Below, in pieces: positions 37,734-46,944 of a DNA stretch of 64,000 bases. The stretch's first letter is position 1. Each line of letters starts with the position of its first letter. The DNA is from Martelella mediterranea DSM 17316 (lineage in GTDB: Bacteria; Pseudomonadota; Alphaproteobacteria; Rhizobiales; Rhizobiaceae): positions 4,358,001-4,422,000 of the forward strand of contig NZ_CP020330.1 of the NCBI RefSeq assembly GCF_002043005.1, read 5' to 3'. The position numbers and the translations under genes were made by a program. Below the pieces are notes generated by a model. It was not told the origin of the DNA, ran no database searches, and saw only the letters and a list, made by a program, of their open reading frames with translations.

Positions 37734-40199
37734 CTACGCCACCTTCCGAAACCGCTTCAGCCGCAGCGCATTGCTCAACACGAACACGCTCGACAGCCCC
37801 ATCGCCGCCGCTGCCAGCATCGGCGACAGCAGAATGCCGGCTGCGGGATAGAGCACGCCGGCGGCAACCGGGATCAGCAGCACATTATAGCCGAAGGCCC
37901 AGAACAGGTTCTCCGCGATATTGCGCATCACCGCCCGCGACAGCGCGATGGCGTTGACCACACCGGCAAGATCTCCGGACATCAGCACGACATCAGCCGT
38001 TTCAATGGCGATATCGGTGCCCGTGCCGATGGCGATACCGGTATCGGCGGCGGCGAGCGCCGGGGCGTCGTTGATGCCGTCGCCGGCAAAGGCGATCGCG
38101 CCGTGCTCTGCCCGCAGCGTCTCGAGCGCCGCGACCTTGCCATCCGGCAGGACATCGGCCACCACGGTATCGATCCCCACTTCGGCGGCGATCGACCGGC
38201 CGGTCTTCTCGTTGTCGCCGGTGATCATCGCAGTCTTCACGCCCGCCTCGTGCAGCGCGGCGATCGCGGCCCTTGCCGAGGGTTTGACCGGGTCGGCAAC
38301 GCCGATAACGCCGGCGGGCTGGCCATCGACCGCGATGAACAGCAGCGAGCGCGCCTTCGCCGCCAGTCTTTCGGCCTCGTCACCAAGGCCTGCGGTATCG
38401 ACAGAGAGTTTTTCCATGAACCGGCGCGCGCCGACGGCAACGGACCTGCCGCCGACCGATGCTTTCACGCCATAGCCCGGGACGGCCTCGAAACCCTCCG
38501 CCTTTTCCACGGCCAGTTTTCGCTCGCGCGCACCAGCCGCGACGGCTTCGGCAAGCGGATGTTCCGAGCCCGCCTCCACGGCGGCGGCAAGCGCCAGCAG
38601 CGCATCCTCCTCGAAGCCGCCGACGGCGAGGATATCGGTCACCGCCGGACGGCCTTCGGTCAGCGTTCCGGTCTTATCGAAGGCGACGATCTTCGTATCA
38701 CGCAGGGTCTGCAGCGCCTCGCCATTGCGGAACAGCACGCCGGTTTCCGCCGCCCTGCCGGTGCCCACCATAATGGAGGTCGGCGTGGCGAGCCCCATGG
38801 CGCAGGGGCAGGCGATGATCAGCACCGCCACGGCATTGACCAGCGCGAAGGACAGCGCCGGCGAGGGGCCGAATACCAGCCATATCACGAATGTCAGCGC
38901 GGCAGCGGCCAGCACCGCCGGCACGAACCAGGCGGTGACCTTGTCGACCATGGCCTGTACCGGCAGTTTCGCGCCTTGCGCGGTTTCCACCATTTTCACG
39001 ATGCGCGCCAGCACGGTATCGGCGCCGATGGCGGTGGCGCGGAAGGTGAAGCTTCCGGTCTTGTTGATGGTACCGCCCGTGACGGCGTCGCCCTCGGCCT
39101 TCTTCACCGGAACCGGCTCGCCGGAAATCATCGATTCATCGACATGCGACGCGCCCGAAACGACCGCGCCATCGACCGCGATCCGCTCGCCCGGACGCAC
39201 GACCACGAAATCGCCCTGCTTGACATCCGCGATCGGGATATCGACGGTCTCGCCATCGCGTTCCACCCGCGCGGTCTTCGGCTGGAGGTCCATGAGATGG
39301 GTGATCGCAGCGGAGGTGCGGCCCTTGGCCTTGGCCTCCAGATAGCGGCCGAGCAGGATCAGCGTGACGATGACGGCGGCGCTTTCGAAATAGACCTGCG
39401 CCGCGCCCTCAGGGAAAAGCTGCGGCAAGAAGGTTGCAAGCGTAGAATAGCCCCAGGCCGCCAGCGAGCCGAGCATGACCAGCGCGTTCATGTCGGGCGA
39501 CAGCCGCCTGAACGAGGCCGTCCCATGGCGGATGAAGCGGCGTCCGGGACCGAACACCACAACGGTCGCCAGCACGAAGTAAAGGATATGCAGCGGGAAG
39601 ACGCCAACGGCGTTCATCAAGGCATGGCCGAGCGACGGGATCAGGTGCGAGCCCATTTCCAGCACGAACAGCGGCAGGGTGAAAATCAGCGCCACCAGGA
39701 AATCGCGCTTCAGCGCGGCCTGCTCCTTCGCCCTGATATCCGCATGGGTCTCGGTTTCCGCCGTGGCATCGGTGATACGGCGCGGCGTATAACCGGCCCC
39801 CTCGACGGCGGTCATCAGCGCGGCGCTATCGGCGGCGGCCTCGATGGTCGCCCGTTCGCTTGCAAGGTTCACATGCGCCGAGACGACGCCGGGCACGGCC
39901 ATCAGCGCGCGTTCGACATTGCCGACGCAGGAGGCGCAGTGCATGCCTTCGATGCCGAGTTCGATGGTCTCGAGCGCCACGCCATAGCCGGCCTTCCCGA
40001 TCGCAGCGACCACGTCGCCGGCGGCCGTCGGGTCTGCAAGCGTGACATCGGCCGTCTCTGTGGCGAGGTTGACGGAGACCGCCGAAACGCCCTCCACCCG
40101 GCCGACGACCCGCTCGACGCTGCTGACACAGGAGGCGCAGGTCATGCCTGTCACCGGAAGGGTGATGTGGGCAGGCTTTTTCGCAAGCGTCTGTTCCAT
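37734..40199 (-). CDS. copA: Copper-exporting P1B-type ATPase
   Basis: An 821-residue heavy-metal ATPase. Two N-terminal heavy-metal-associated (HMA) domains carry CxxC motifs at C21/C24 and C88/C91. The membrane CPC motif is at residues 464-466 ([13 protein letters not shown]), the phosphorylated Asp508 lies in DKTGTLTEG, and [10 protein letters not shown] ends the P domain. The CPC plus the terminal helix pattern identify Cu(I) export to the periplasm. The leftward gene lies downstream of a copZ-like chaperone and a CueR-type operator. The 243-bp gap to copZ is mostly a RIME-like repeat. Confidence 0.93.
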   Translation of the reverse strand: MEQTLAKKPAHITLPVTGMTCASCVSSVERVVGRVEGVSAVSVNLATETADVTLADPTAAGDVVAAIGKAGYGVALETIELGIEGMHCASCVGNVERALMAVPGVVSAHVNLASERATIEAAADSAALMTAVEGAGYTPRRITDATAETETHADIRAKEQAALKRDFLVALIFTLPLFVLEMGSHLIPSLGHALMNAVGVFPLHILYFVLATVVVFGPGRRFIRHGTASFRRLSPDMNALVMLGSLAAWGYSTLATFLPQLFPEGAAQVYFESAAVIVTLILLGRYLEAKAKGRTSAAITHLMDLQPKTARVERDGETVDIPIADVKQGDFVVVRPGERIAVDGAVVSGASHVDESMISGEPVPVKKAEGDAVTGGTINKTGSFTFRATAIGADTVLARIVKMVETAQGAKLPVQAMVDKVTAWFVPAVLAAAALTFVIWLVFGPSPALSFALVNAVAVLIIACPCAMGLATPTSIMVGTGRAAETGVLFRNGEALQTLRDTKIVAFDKTGTLTEGRPAVTDILAVGGFEEDALLALAAAVEAGSEHPLAEAVAAGARERKLAVEKAEGFEAVPGYGVKASVGGRSVAVGARRFMEKLSVDTAGLGDEAERLAAKARSLLFIAVDGQPAGVIGVADPVKPSARAAIAALHEAGVKTAMITGDNEKTGRSIAAEVGIDTVVADVLPDGKVAALETLRAEHGAIAFAGDGINDAPALAAADTGIAIGTGTDIAIETADVVLMSGDLAGVVNAIALSRAVMRNIAENLFWAFGYNVLLIPVAAGVLYPAAGILLSPMLAAAAMGLSSVFVLSNALRLKRFRKVA

Positions 40200-40240
40200 G
40201 GTCGGTTTTCCTTCTTGGTGCGTGGCGCGCCGCTTGCTCC

Positions 40241-40390
40241 AAACAATCTCCCCCCTTGAGGGGGAGATGCCCCGACAGGGGCAGAGAGGGGTACAGCGCC
40301 AGCCTATGCGCTCTGAGTTCGCCGAGAGGGTTCACCCCTCTCTGTCGCGTTCGCGACATCTCCCCCTCAAGGGGGGAGATTGTTGGCTGC
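40241..40390. repeat. RIME-like palindromic repeat, copy E
   Basis: A 150-bp palindrome between copA and copZ, in the order GCCCCGACAGGGGC then GTCGCGTTCGCGAC, bounded by AATCTCCCCCCTTGAGGGGG and CCCCTCAAGGGGGGAGATT. Unlike the other copies it lies inside a same-strand gene pair, where it could shape copZ/copA expression by RNA folding. Confidence 0.8.
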
Positions 40391-40442
40391 GGCGTTTCCG
40401 GAACGAAGCAATCTCAGTCGAACCCGGATCGGCCGGTCTGGC

Positions 40443-40646
40443 TCACCCCTTCACGTCGTAGCCGGCATCCTCGACGGCCTTTACAGCCTGCTCGCGCGTT
40501 GCCGGCGCATTTAAAGCAAACCGCGCCTCGTGTTTCTCGAGGCTGACATCCACGTCGGAAATGCCCGGCACAGCGGAAAGCGCCTTGGTCACGGTCGTTA
40601 TGCAGCCACCGCAGCCCATGCCTTCAATCTTCAAGGTCTCGGTCAT
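40443..40646 (-). CDS. copZ: Copper chaperone, HMA domain (CopZ-like)
   Basis: A 67-residue single HMA domain. The metal motif GMGCGGC is near residue 9, followed by the beta-alpha-beta-beta-alpha-beta pattern (VSLEKHEARFAL, then QAVKAVEDAGYDV). It should carry Cu(I) to CopA. Of two nearby ATGs I choose 40644-40646, because AGAAGGAG lies 8 nt before it; the other (40652) is too close. Transcription probably starts at the CueR-type promoter about 50 nt upstream. Confidence 0.88.
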   Translation of the reverse strand: MTETLKIEGMGCGGCITTVTKALSAVPGISDVDVSLEKHEARFALNAPATREQAVKAVEDAGYDVKG

Positions 40647-40677
40647 TGACATTCTCCTTCTGGAACCTGTTGCGGCA

Positions 40678-40708
40678 GAGATGGGGCTTCCAGTTGCTGG
40701 AAGGTCAA
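40678..40708 (-). promoter_or_regulatory. CueR-type operator/promoter of copZ-copA
   Basis: On the minus strand: -35 TTGACC (40703-40708), a 19-bp spacer, and a weak -10 CATCTC (40678-40683). The spacer contains a perfect dyad CTTCCAG-TTG-CTGGAAG (40687-40703, shown on the plus strand). The long spacer and the ACCTTCC-type dyad match MerR-family CueR promoters. No cueR gene is in the window. Confidence 0.8.
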
Positions 40709-40794
40709 GAGCGATCCGTTGATTTTTCTTGTCACCGCGCTTGAAAACCGCCGGAAGCTCTGTCTTTGCTTGCGGAAACAGGAGGTAAAACACC

Positions 40795-41427
40795 ATGGAC
40801 CTGCATATCTGGCTCGCCTTTGCCGCCGCCTCGACAGCGCTGCTGCTGATCCCTGGGCCGACGGTGCTGCTGGTGCTGAGCTATGCCTTGAGCCAGGGCC
40901 GGCGGGTGGCGCTGGCGACGGTCGCGGGCGTCGCGCTCGGCGATTTCATCGCCATGACCGCCTCGCTGGCCGGCCTCGGCGCGCTGGTGCTGGCCTCGGC
41001 GCAACTGTTCATGGTGCTGAAATGGATCGGCGCGGCCTATCTCGTCTATCTCGGCTTCAAGCTGTTTCGCAGCAAGGGCGTCGGCGATGCCGTGCCCTCG
41101 GCGTCGGAAGCCGCCCTCCCGCCCCGGCATGTCTTCACCCATGCCCTGATGGTGACCGCTCTCAACCCGAAATCGATCGTGTTCTTCATCGCCTTCGTGC
41201 CGCAATTCGTGAAGCCGGAAGCGCCGCTCGCGCCGCAATTCGCCATCCTGATTTCGACCTTCGTCACCCTCGCCGCGCTCAACGCGCTGGCCTATGCGCT
41301 TGCCGCCGACAGGCTTCGGAAAAAGCTCGCCTCCCCGGTCGTCACCGCCCTTCTGCCCCACCTCGGCGGCGGCGCGCTGATGGCCATGGGCATTGCCACG
41401 GCGGCATGGCGACGGGCGGCGTCGTAA
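40795..41427 (+). CDS. LysE/RhtB-family amino-acid exporter
   Basis: A 210-residue polytopic membrane protein with about six helices, of the LysE/RhtB translocator family. The N-terminus (ALLLIPGPTVLLVLSYALSQGRR) contains the conserved PGP and is followed by GDFIAMTASLAGLGALV. NPKSIVFFIAFVPQFV near residue 122 is the second family landmark. A strong ribosome-binding site CAGGAGGT precedes the ATG. The substrate (amino acid or derivative) is not predictable. It is divergent from copZ, with about 150 bp between, including the CueR-type operator. Confidence 0.88.
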   Translation: MDLHIWLAFAAASTALLLIPGPTVLLVLSYALSQGRRVALATVAGVALGDFIAMTASLAGLGALVLASAQLFMVLKWIGAAYLVYLGFKLFRSKGVGDAVPSASEAALPPRHVFTHALMVTALNPKSIVFFIAFVPQFVKPEAPLAPQFAILISTFVTLAALNALAYALAADRLRKKLASPVVTALLPHLGGGALMAMGIATAAWRRAAS

Positions 41428-41474
41428 GCCGGGAATATTGACGCCTGCCCCGTGCGGCGCTATTGACTTCTTCC

Positions 41475-41530
41475 TCGTGGTGATTTGGCCGGCCGGCTTG
41501 CAGCCACGTTAAACAAGTCGCTAAAGGGCC
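41475..41530 (+). ncRNA. SAM-II riboswitch upstream of metA
   Basis: The sequence matches the compact SAM-II (metA) aptamer. Stem P1 is CGTGG 41476-41480 with CCACG 41504-41508. A pseudoknot forms between GCTTG 41496-41500 and CAAGT 41514-41518, and the conserved GTGATTTG and GTTAAACAAGTCGCTAAAG segments are present. Binding S-adenosylmethionine would reduce metA expression. Confidence 0.92.
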
Positions 41531-41546
41531 GAGCGAGCGGAAGCCC

Positions 41547-41579
41547 CCGGCCTGCGATTTGTGCGCGGCCGGTTTTCTG
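41547..41579 (+). terminator. Terminator-like expression platform of the SAM-II riboswitch
   Basis: CCGGCC 41547-41552 pairs with GGCCGG 41567-41572 and inner GCG/CGC, followed by TTTTCTGTTTG. It lies between the aptamer and the metA start, so the riboswitch may act by transcription termination. Confidence 0.6.
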
Positions 41580-41596
41580 TTTGTATGGATGTGAAC

Positions 41597-42541
41597 ATGC
41601 CTATCAAGATTCCAGACACACTGCCCGCCTATGAAACGCTGATTGCGGAAGGCGTGCGGGTCAAGACGGAAACGGTTGCGGAGCGGCAGGATATCCGCCC
41701 GCTGCACTTCGGGCTGCTCAATCTCATGCCGAACAAGATCAAGACCGAGCTGCAGTTCGCGCGCCTGCTCGGCGCCTCGCCGCTGCAGATCGAGCTGTCG
41801 CTGATCCGCGTCGGCGGCCACAAGGCCAAGAACACGCCGATCGAGCATCTTCTGTCGTTCTACAATACCTGGGACGAGGTTGCGGACCGCAAGTTCGACG
41901 GCTTCATCATCACCGGCGCGCCGATCGAGACACTCGCCTTCGAGGAGGTCACCTATTGGGATGAGCTGAAGGAAATCCTCGACTGGACGACCACCCATTG
42001 CCATTCGACGATGAATATTTGCTGGGGCGCGATGGCGGCGGCCTATCACTTTCACGGCGTCGCCAAGCATCTTCTCGACAAGAAGGCCTTCGGCATCTAT
42101 CGCCACCAGAACCTGAAGCCGTCCTCGATCTATCTCAACGGCTTTTCCGACGATTTCCAGGTTCCGGTGTCGCGCTGGACCGAGGTGCGGCGCGCGGAAC
42201 TGGCGAGTGCTTCCGGCATGGAAATCCTGATCGATTCCGACGAGGTCGGGCCGTGCCTGGCGCACGAGGAATTCGCCAACCGGCTCTACATGTTCAACCA
42301 TATCGAATATGATTCGAACTCGCTTGGCGATGAATACCGGCGCGATGTCGAAGCCAACGTACCGGTCGACCTGCCGCACAATTATTTCCCCGGCGACGAC
42401 CCGGCGCGCACGCCGCAGAACCGCTGGCGCTCGCATGCCCATCTCTTGTTCGGCAACTGGATCAACGAGGTCTACCAGACCACGCCCTATCATCTGGAAG
42501 AAATCGGGATCGACCGACAGATCGATCGGGAGGGCGCTTGA
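41597..42541 (+). CDS. metA: Homoserine O-acyltransferase (probably acetyl-specific)
   Basis: A 314-residue MetA enzyme that acylates homoserine at the start of methionine synthesis. The nucleophile is Cys142 in [10 protein letters not shown], and the His-Glu partners lie later (MFNHIEYDS). Position 111 is Glu (TGAPIETL), where E. coli has Gly. Published work on this family ties Glu111 to acetyl-CoA and Gly111 to succinyl-CoA use, so the product is probably O-acetylhomoserine despite the usual succinyltransferase label. The start is ATG 41597; an in-frame ATG four codons upstream is possible. It is controlled by the SAM-II riboswitch just before it. Confidence 0.94.
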   Translation: MPIKIPDTLPAYETLIAEGVRVKTETVAERQDIRPLHFGLLNLMPNKIKTELQFARLLGASPLQIELSLIRVGGHKAKNTPIEHLLSFYNTWDEVADRKFDGFIITGAPIETLAFEEVTYWDELKEILDWTTTHCHSTMNICWGAMAAAYHFHGVAKHLLDKKAFGIYRHQNLKPSSIYLNGFSDDFQVPVSRWTEVRRAELASASGMEILIDSDEVGPCLAHEEFANRLYMFNHIEYDSNSLGDEYRRDVEANVPVDLPHNYFPGDDPARTPQNRWRSHAHLLFGNWINEVYQTTPYHLEEIGIDRQIDREGA

Positions 42542-42598
42542 AGCCCTCCCCTTTCCGGCGCAGTATCGCGCCGCAATGACATATCGCGGAGAAAAGCA

Positions 42599-43636
42599 AT
42601 GAACACGCCCCAGGACTTCGGAAAAACCCGAGACGGACAGGCGGTAGAACGGGTCACGATCTCCGGCGGCGGACTGACCGCCAATATCCTGAACTGGGGC
42701 GCGGTGGTGCAGGACCTGCGCCTGGACGGCCACCCGCACGCGCTGGTGCTGGGCTTCGACACGTTCGAGCACTATCTCGACTATTCGCCCTATTTCGGCG
42801 CGACGCCCGGACGCTCCTCCAACCGCATCGCCGATGGCCGCTTCACCATCGACGGCACGGAATACCAAGTCGACCGCAATGAAAACGGCGTCACCAATCT
42901 CCACGGCGGCAGCGACGGCACCGGCGTCAGCCTCTGGGAATTCGAGGAGATCGGCGAGGATCGGGTGACGCTGAAGATCGTGGACCGCGACGGCCGCGGC
43001 GGCTTTCCGGGCAATTGCACGATCCGCGCCCATTTTCAGCTCAAGCCGCGCGGCGTGTTCTCGGTGGTCTACGAAACCACCACCGACAAGCCGACAATCG
43101 CTAATATCTGCAATCACAGCTATTTCAATCTCGGCAATGGCACGGATACGCTGGAACACCAGATCATGATCACCGCCGAGCATTACCTGCCGACCGATGA
43201 GCGCCAGATCCCGACCGGCGAACTGGCGCCGGTCTCCGGCACGCCGTTCGATTTCCGCAAGCCCCAGCCGATGAAACGGGAATATCCGAACGGGCGGCAG
43301 GTGCTGTTCGACCATAATTTCTGCCTGTCATCGGAGCGCATGGAAAAGCGCCCGGTGATCAGCGTGCGCGCGCCGTCCTCCGGCGTCACCATGGACGTGC
43401 TGACCACCGAACCCGGCGTGCAGTTCTACACCGCCTTCAAGCTGGACGAGACGCCCGAAGGGCTGAGCGGCTTTCCCTATGGCCCGTTCGCCGGCTTCTG
43501 TCTCGAAACCCAGGTCTGGCCCGACGCCGTCAACCATAAGGGTTTTCCCAACGCCATCCTGCGCCCGGGCGAGACGCTTCGGCAGGAGACGGACTATGTC
43601 TTCCGCAAGAGCGAGACCAAGAAGGCCCCGGCGTAA
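42599..43636 (+). CDS. Aldose 1-epimerase family protein
   Basis: A 345-residue mutarotase of the GalM type, interconverting alpha and beta anomers of hexoses. The catalytic region shows NICNHSYFNLGN (His) near residue 165, DHNF near 240, and a late Glu in FCLETQVWPDAVNH near 300. No signal peptide is seen, so it is cytosolic. It follows metA after 57 nt and has an AGAAAAG-type ribosome-binding site. The exact sugar is unknown, so no symbol is given. Confidence 0.93.
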   Translation: MNTPQDFGKTRDGQAVERVTISGGGLTANILNWGAVVQDLRLDGHPHALVLGFDTFEHYLDYSPYFGATPGRSSNRIADGRFTIDGTEYQVDRNENGVTNLHGGSDGTGVSLWEFEEIGEDRVTLKIVDRDGRGGFPGNCTIRAHFQLKPRGVFSVVYETTTDKPTIANICNHSYFNLGNGTDTLEHQIMITAEHYLPTDERQIPTGELAPVSGTPFDFRKPQPMKREYPNGRQVLFDHNFCLSSERMEKRPVISVRAPSSGVTMDVLTTEPGVQFYTAFKLDETPEGLSGFPYGPFAGFCLETQVWPDAVNHKGFPNAILRPGETLRQETDYVFRKSETKKAPA

Positions 43637-43663
43637 AGCCGCCGGGTCTGGAATCGCGGCCGG

Positions 43664-44440
43664 ATGTTTGTCGTTTCAAAACTGTTCTGGATGATCTTCC
43701 AGCCGCTTGCCTTCGCTTTCCTGACAATGTTGGCCGCGCTCGTCTGCCTCGCCTTTTCGTGGAGCGCGGCGGCAGCAGTTTTCGCCGCGCTCGCGGCCAT
43801 TACGCTCGGCATCGCCTGTTTCACCACGGCCGGGGCAATGCTGATGGCGGGCCTAGAGAACCGTTTTCCCCGACCGGAACTTGAGGCGCCGCCTGCCCTT
43901 GCAATCGTGCTCGGCGGCGGCATCAGCACCGGCATTTCGGCGCGGCGCGGCACCTATGTCTTCTCCAGCGCAGGCGACCGTTATATCGAGGCGCTCAGGC
44001 TCGCGCGGCTCTATCCGGCGATGAAAATCCTGGTGACCGGCGGCGATAATTCGCTGTCGGGCAATATCCATGGCGAGGCCGCGCCCGCCGCCCGGTTCTT
44101 CGCCGATCACGGCATTGCCGCGGAACGGCTGATCTACGAGCCGAGCGCGCGCAATACTGCGGAAAACGCCAGCCTGACGGCGGCATTGCTGGCCAGCCAA
44201 GGTTTGAAAGACGCAGGCTGCATCGTCATCACATCGGCCTATCACATGCCGCGTTCGATGGCGCTGTTTGGCCGCCAGCGCATGAAGGTCATGCCATGGC
44301 CCGCCGATTATCGCACCGACGGCAATATCCGGTTCGGTTTCAGCTTCGACAAGCCGATGATCAACGCGATGATGCTCTCGACGGCGCTCAGGGAATGGGC
44401 GGGATTGCTGCTGTTGCGGCGTTCAGCGAGCGGGCCGTAA
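43664..44440 (+). CDS. YdcF/SanA-family (DUF218) membrane protein
   Basis: A 258-residue protein. Two transmembrane helices cover about residues 5-28 and 32-55 (FAFLTMLAALVCLAF, then AALAAITLGIACF). A DUF218 domain follows, with LAIVLGGGIST, LVTGGDNSL, YEPSARNTAEN and ITSAYHMPRSMALF. Family members are linked to cell-envelope barrier function or vancomycin sensitivity (SanA, ElyC), but the reaction is not settled. It lies 27 nt after the epimerase gene and converges with irr with 5 nt between. Confidence 0.9.
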   Translation: MFVVSKLFWMIFQPLAFAFLTMLAALVCLAFSWSAAAAVFAALAAITLGIACFTTAGAMLMAGLENRFPRPELEAPPALAIVLGGGISTGISARRGTYVFSSAGDRYIEALRLARLYPAMKILVTGGDNSLSGNIHGEAAPAARFFADHGIAAERLIYEPSARNTAENASLTAALLASQGLKDAGCIVITSAYHMPRSMALFGRQRMKVMPWPADYRTDGNIRFGFSFDKPMINAMMLSTALREWAGLLLLRRSASGP

Positions 44441-44445
44441 ACGTA

Positions 44446-44862
44446 TCAGCGGCGCTTGGGGCGCAGGCGGACCACGACATCGATATGGGCGATCTCCATG
44501 CCCTCGGGCGGGGTCGGCATGCCGGTGAGCGAAATGCTGCTTTCGGGCATGTCCACAACCTGGTTTTCGCCCTCGATGAAGAAGTGATGATGATCCGAGG
44601 TGTTGGTGTCGAAATAGGTCTTGGCACCCTCGACCGCGAGCACCCGGATCATGCCGGCATTGGTGAACTGATGCAGCGTGTTGTAGACGGTCGCCAGAGA
44701 AACCGGCACGCCGGCCTCGATCGCCTCGTCATGCAGTTCCTCGACGGTCAGGTGGCGATCGCCCTTGGCAAACAGCAGTTCGGCCAGCGCGACACGCTGG
44801 CGCGTGGGACGCAGACCGCTTTCGCGGAGCCTTGCTTCGGAGATACGATGTCTCGCTGCCAT
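44446..44862 (-). CDS. irr: Iron response regulator Irr (Fur family)
   Basis: A 138-residue Fur-family regulator. The N-terminal winged helix reads LRPTRQRVALAELLF and VSLATVYNTLHQFTNAGMI. The dimer domain carries the HHH motif (DHHHFFIEGENQ) used by rhizobial Irr for haem or metal sensing. No N-terminal haem-regulatory Cys-Pro is visible. Irr represses haem synthesis and iron-use genes when iron is low. I start at ATG 44860-44862, preceded by TAGGAA; a longer frame runs upstream without support. The adjoining fabA-fabB-fabI operon is its usual rhizobial neighbour. Confidence 0.88.
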   Translation of the reverse strand: MAARHRISEARLRESGLRPTRQRVALAELLFAKGDRHLTVEELHDEAIEAGVPVSLATVYNTLHQFTNAGMIRVLAVEGAKTYFDTNTSDHHHFFIEGENQVVDMPESSISLTGMPTPPEGMEIAHIDVVVRLRPKRR

Positions 44863-44916
44863 AATTCCTACGGGCGCCTGAACTGTCACAACACAAATAT
44901 AGCCCGATATAACGGG

Positions 44917-44935
44917 ATTGAGAATCGCTTTCAAT
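44917..44935. promoter_or_regulatory. Dyad upstream of irr (possible Fur-family box)
   Basis: ATTGA and TCAAT arms face each other across 9 bp, 55 nt before the irr start. Its AT-rich character and location resemble Fur-family operators, so Irr autoregulation or control by another Fur-type protein is possible. The match is weak, and which regulator binds is unknown. Confidence 0.3.
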
Positions 44936-45164
44936 AGGGTGAGGGCTTGCGGCACTTGAAATTAAACTGCAAATACGGGCCCGAATGGCGTTTCACTCTG
45001 GCAGCAGGCGGCGGCTTCCTGTATGGCCACGGGTGGAGCGAAACGATGAAGGGTTTGCAGATTTTGGTGAAGTAATACCGCCGCGCATTGCTGGAAAGCG
45101 GTTACGCCCTTATCTTGAGGCAGACACGAAACCCCCTCGCTGAACGAAGGGAAGCAGAGTTTTA

Positions 45165-45680
45165 ATGAGCACGAGACAATCGCAGTTCGACTACGAGGAC
45201 ATCATCAAGTGCGCCGAGGGCGAGCTTTTCGGCCCGGGCAATGCGCAATTGCCGCTCCCGCCGATGTTGATGGTCCACAGGATCACCGAAATATCGGAGA
45301 CCGGCGGCGCCCACGACAAGGGCTTCATTCGCGCCGAATATGATGTGGCCCCCGACGATTGGTATTTCGCCTGCCACTTCAAGGGCAACCCGATCATGCC
45401 GGGCTGCCTGGGTCTTGACGGCATGTGGCAGTTGACCGGCTTCTTCCTCGGCTGGCTGGGCGAGGAAGGCCGCGGCATGGCGCTTTCCACAGGCGAGGTC
45501 AAGTTCAAGGGCATGGTCCGCCCGTCTGTCAAGCTTCTCGAATACGGCATCGACTTCAAGCGCGTCATGCGCGGCCGCCTGGTTCTGGGCACGGCCGATG
45601 GCTGGCTGAAGGCCGATGGCGAAATGATCTACCAGGCGAGCGACCTGCGCGTCGGCCTGTCCAAGGACAAGGCAGAGTAA
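45165..45680 (+). CDS. fabA: 3-hydroxydecanoyl-ACP dehydratase/isomerase
   Basis: A 171-residue FabA, which dehydrates 3-hydroxydecanoyl-ACP and isomerises the double bond to start unsaturated fatty acid synthesis. The active-site His71 lies in [18 protein letters not shown], with Asp85 as the partner residue. Length matches the family. It is the first gene of a rightward fabA-fabB-fabI operon, with 37 nt to fabB. The 300-bp divergent region to irr should hold its promoter. Confidence 0.96.
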   Translation: MSTRQSQFDYEDIIKCAEGELFGPGNAQLPLPPMLMVHRITEISETGGAHDKGFIRAEYDVAPDDWYFACHFKGNPIMPGCLGLDGMWQLTGFFLGWLGEEGRGMALSTGEVKFKGMVRPSVKLLEYGIDFKRVMRGRLVLGTADGWLKADGEMIYQASDLRVGLSKDKAE

Positions 45681-45717
45681 CGCTTCGCTTGCAAGTCAAA
45701 TAAAGAGGTCAACAGAT

Positions 45718-46944
45718 ATGAGACGTGTTGTCGTCACAGGGTTGGGAATCGTATCCTCGATCGGAAACGATGCGGCCGAAGTCACCGCCTCGCTGCGTGA
45801 GGCCAAATCAGGCATCACCTTTTCGCCGGACTTTGCCGAACACGGCTTCCGGTGCCAGGTCTGGGGCAGCCCGGATATCGATACCAGCGACAAGGTCGAT
45901 CGCCGCGCCATGCGGTTCCTCTCGCAGGGCGGCGCGTGGAACCACGTCGCCATGAAGCAGGCGATCGCCGATTCCGGCCTGGAAGAGAGCGATTACAGCG
46001 AGAAGCCGCGCGTCGGCATCATCATGGGCTCCGGCGGTCCCTCGACCCGTACGTTGATCGATGCGGCCGACATTACCCGCAAGAACGGCTCTCCGAAGCG
46101 GATCGGCCCCTTCGCCGTGCCGAAGGCGATGTCATCGACGGCCTCGGCCACGCTTGCGACCTGGTTCAAGATCCACGGCGTCAACTACTCGATCTCGTCG
46201 GCCTGTTCCACGTCCGCGCACTGCATCGGCAATGCCGTCGAGATGATCCAGTGGGGCAAGCAGGACATGATGTTCGCCGGCGGCCACGAGGACCTCGACT
46301 GGACGATGTCCAACCTGTTCGACGCCATGGGCGCGATGTCGAGCGATTTCAACGAAAGCGATCCGACCCGGGCATCGCGGGCTTATGATGCCAACCGCGA
46401 CGGCTTCGTCATCGCCGGCGGCGCGGGCGTCGTGGTTCTGGAAGAACTGGAACACGCCAAGGCGCGCGGCGCCAAGATTTACGGCGAAGTGGTCGGCTAC
46501 GGCGCGACCTCCGACGGCTACGATATGGTCGCCCCTTCCGGCGAAGGCGCGGTGCGCTGCATGAAGATGGCGATCGAGACCGTCAACGGCGAAATCGACT
46601 ACATCAACACCCACGGCACGTCGACCCCGGTCGGTGACAGCCGCGAGATTGGTGCCATTAAGGAAGTCTTCGGCGACAAGCTGCCGAAAATCCAGTCGAC
46701 CAAATCGCTGACGGGCCATTCGCTGGGGGCTGCCGGCGCCCAGGAAGCGATCTACAGCCTGTTGATGATGCAGGAAGGCTTCATTGGCGAGAGCGCCCAT
46801 ATCGACGAACTCGATCCCGAGTTCGAAGGCGTTCCGATCGTGCGCGAGCGCATCGACAACGCCAAGATCGACACCGTTCTTTCAAACTCGTTCGGCTTTG
46901 GCGGCACGAACGCTACGCTGGTCTTCCAGCGCTACAATGGATAA
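45718..46944 (+). CDS. fabB: 3-oxoacyl-ACP synthase I
   Basis: A 408-residue KAS I condensing enzyme that elongates acyl-ACP, including the unsaturated intermediates made by FabA. The catalytic triad is visible: Cys163 ([10 protein letters not shown]), His299 ([11 protein letters not shown]) and His334 ([11 protein letters not shown]). It overlaps fabI by 8 nt, the fabI start lying in its last codons, so translation is likely coupled. Confidence 0.96.
   Translation: MRRVVVTGLGIVSSIGNDAAEVTASLREAKSGITFSPDFAEHGFRCQVWGSPDIDTSDKVDRRAMRFLSQGGAWNHVAMKQAIADSGLEESDYSEKPRVGIIMGSGGPSTRTLIDAADITRKNGSPKRIGPFAVPKAMSSTASATLATWFKIHGVNYSISSACSTSAHCIGNAVEMIQWGKQDMMFAGGHEDLDWTMSNLFDAMGAMSSDFNESDPTRASRAYDANRDGFVIAGGAGVVVLEELEHAKARGAKIYGEVVGYGATSDGYDMVAPSGEGAVRCMKMAIETVNGEIDYINTHGTSTPVGDSREIGAIKEVFGDKLPKIQSTKSLTGHSLGAAGAQEAIYSLLMMQEGFIGESAHIDELDPEFEGVPIVRERIDNAKIDTVLSNSFGFGGTNATLVFQRYNG

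Noticed and set aside
38103..40259. 718-codon plus-strand frame opposite copA
   Set aside because: Antisense shadow of the copper ATPase with no recognisable domain; extends into the repeat.
41342..43315. 657-codon minus-strand frame opposite metA and the epimerase gene
   Set aside because: Antisense shadow that also runs through the SAM-II riboswitch; no domain.
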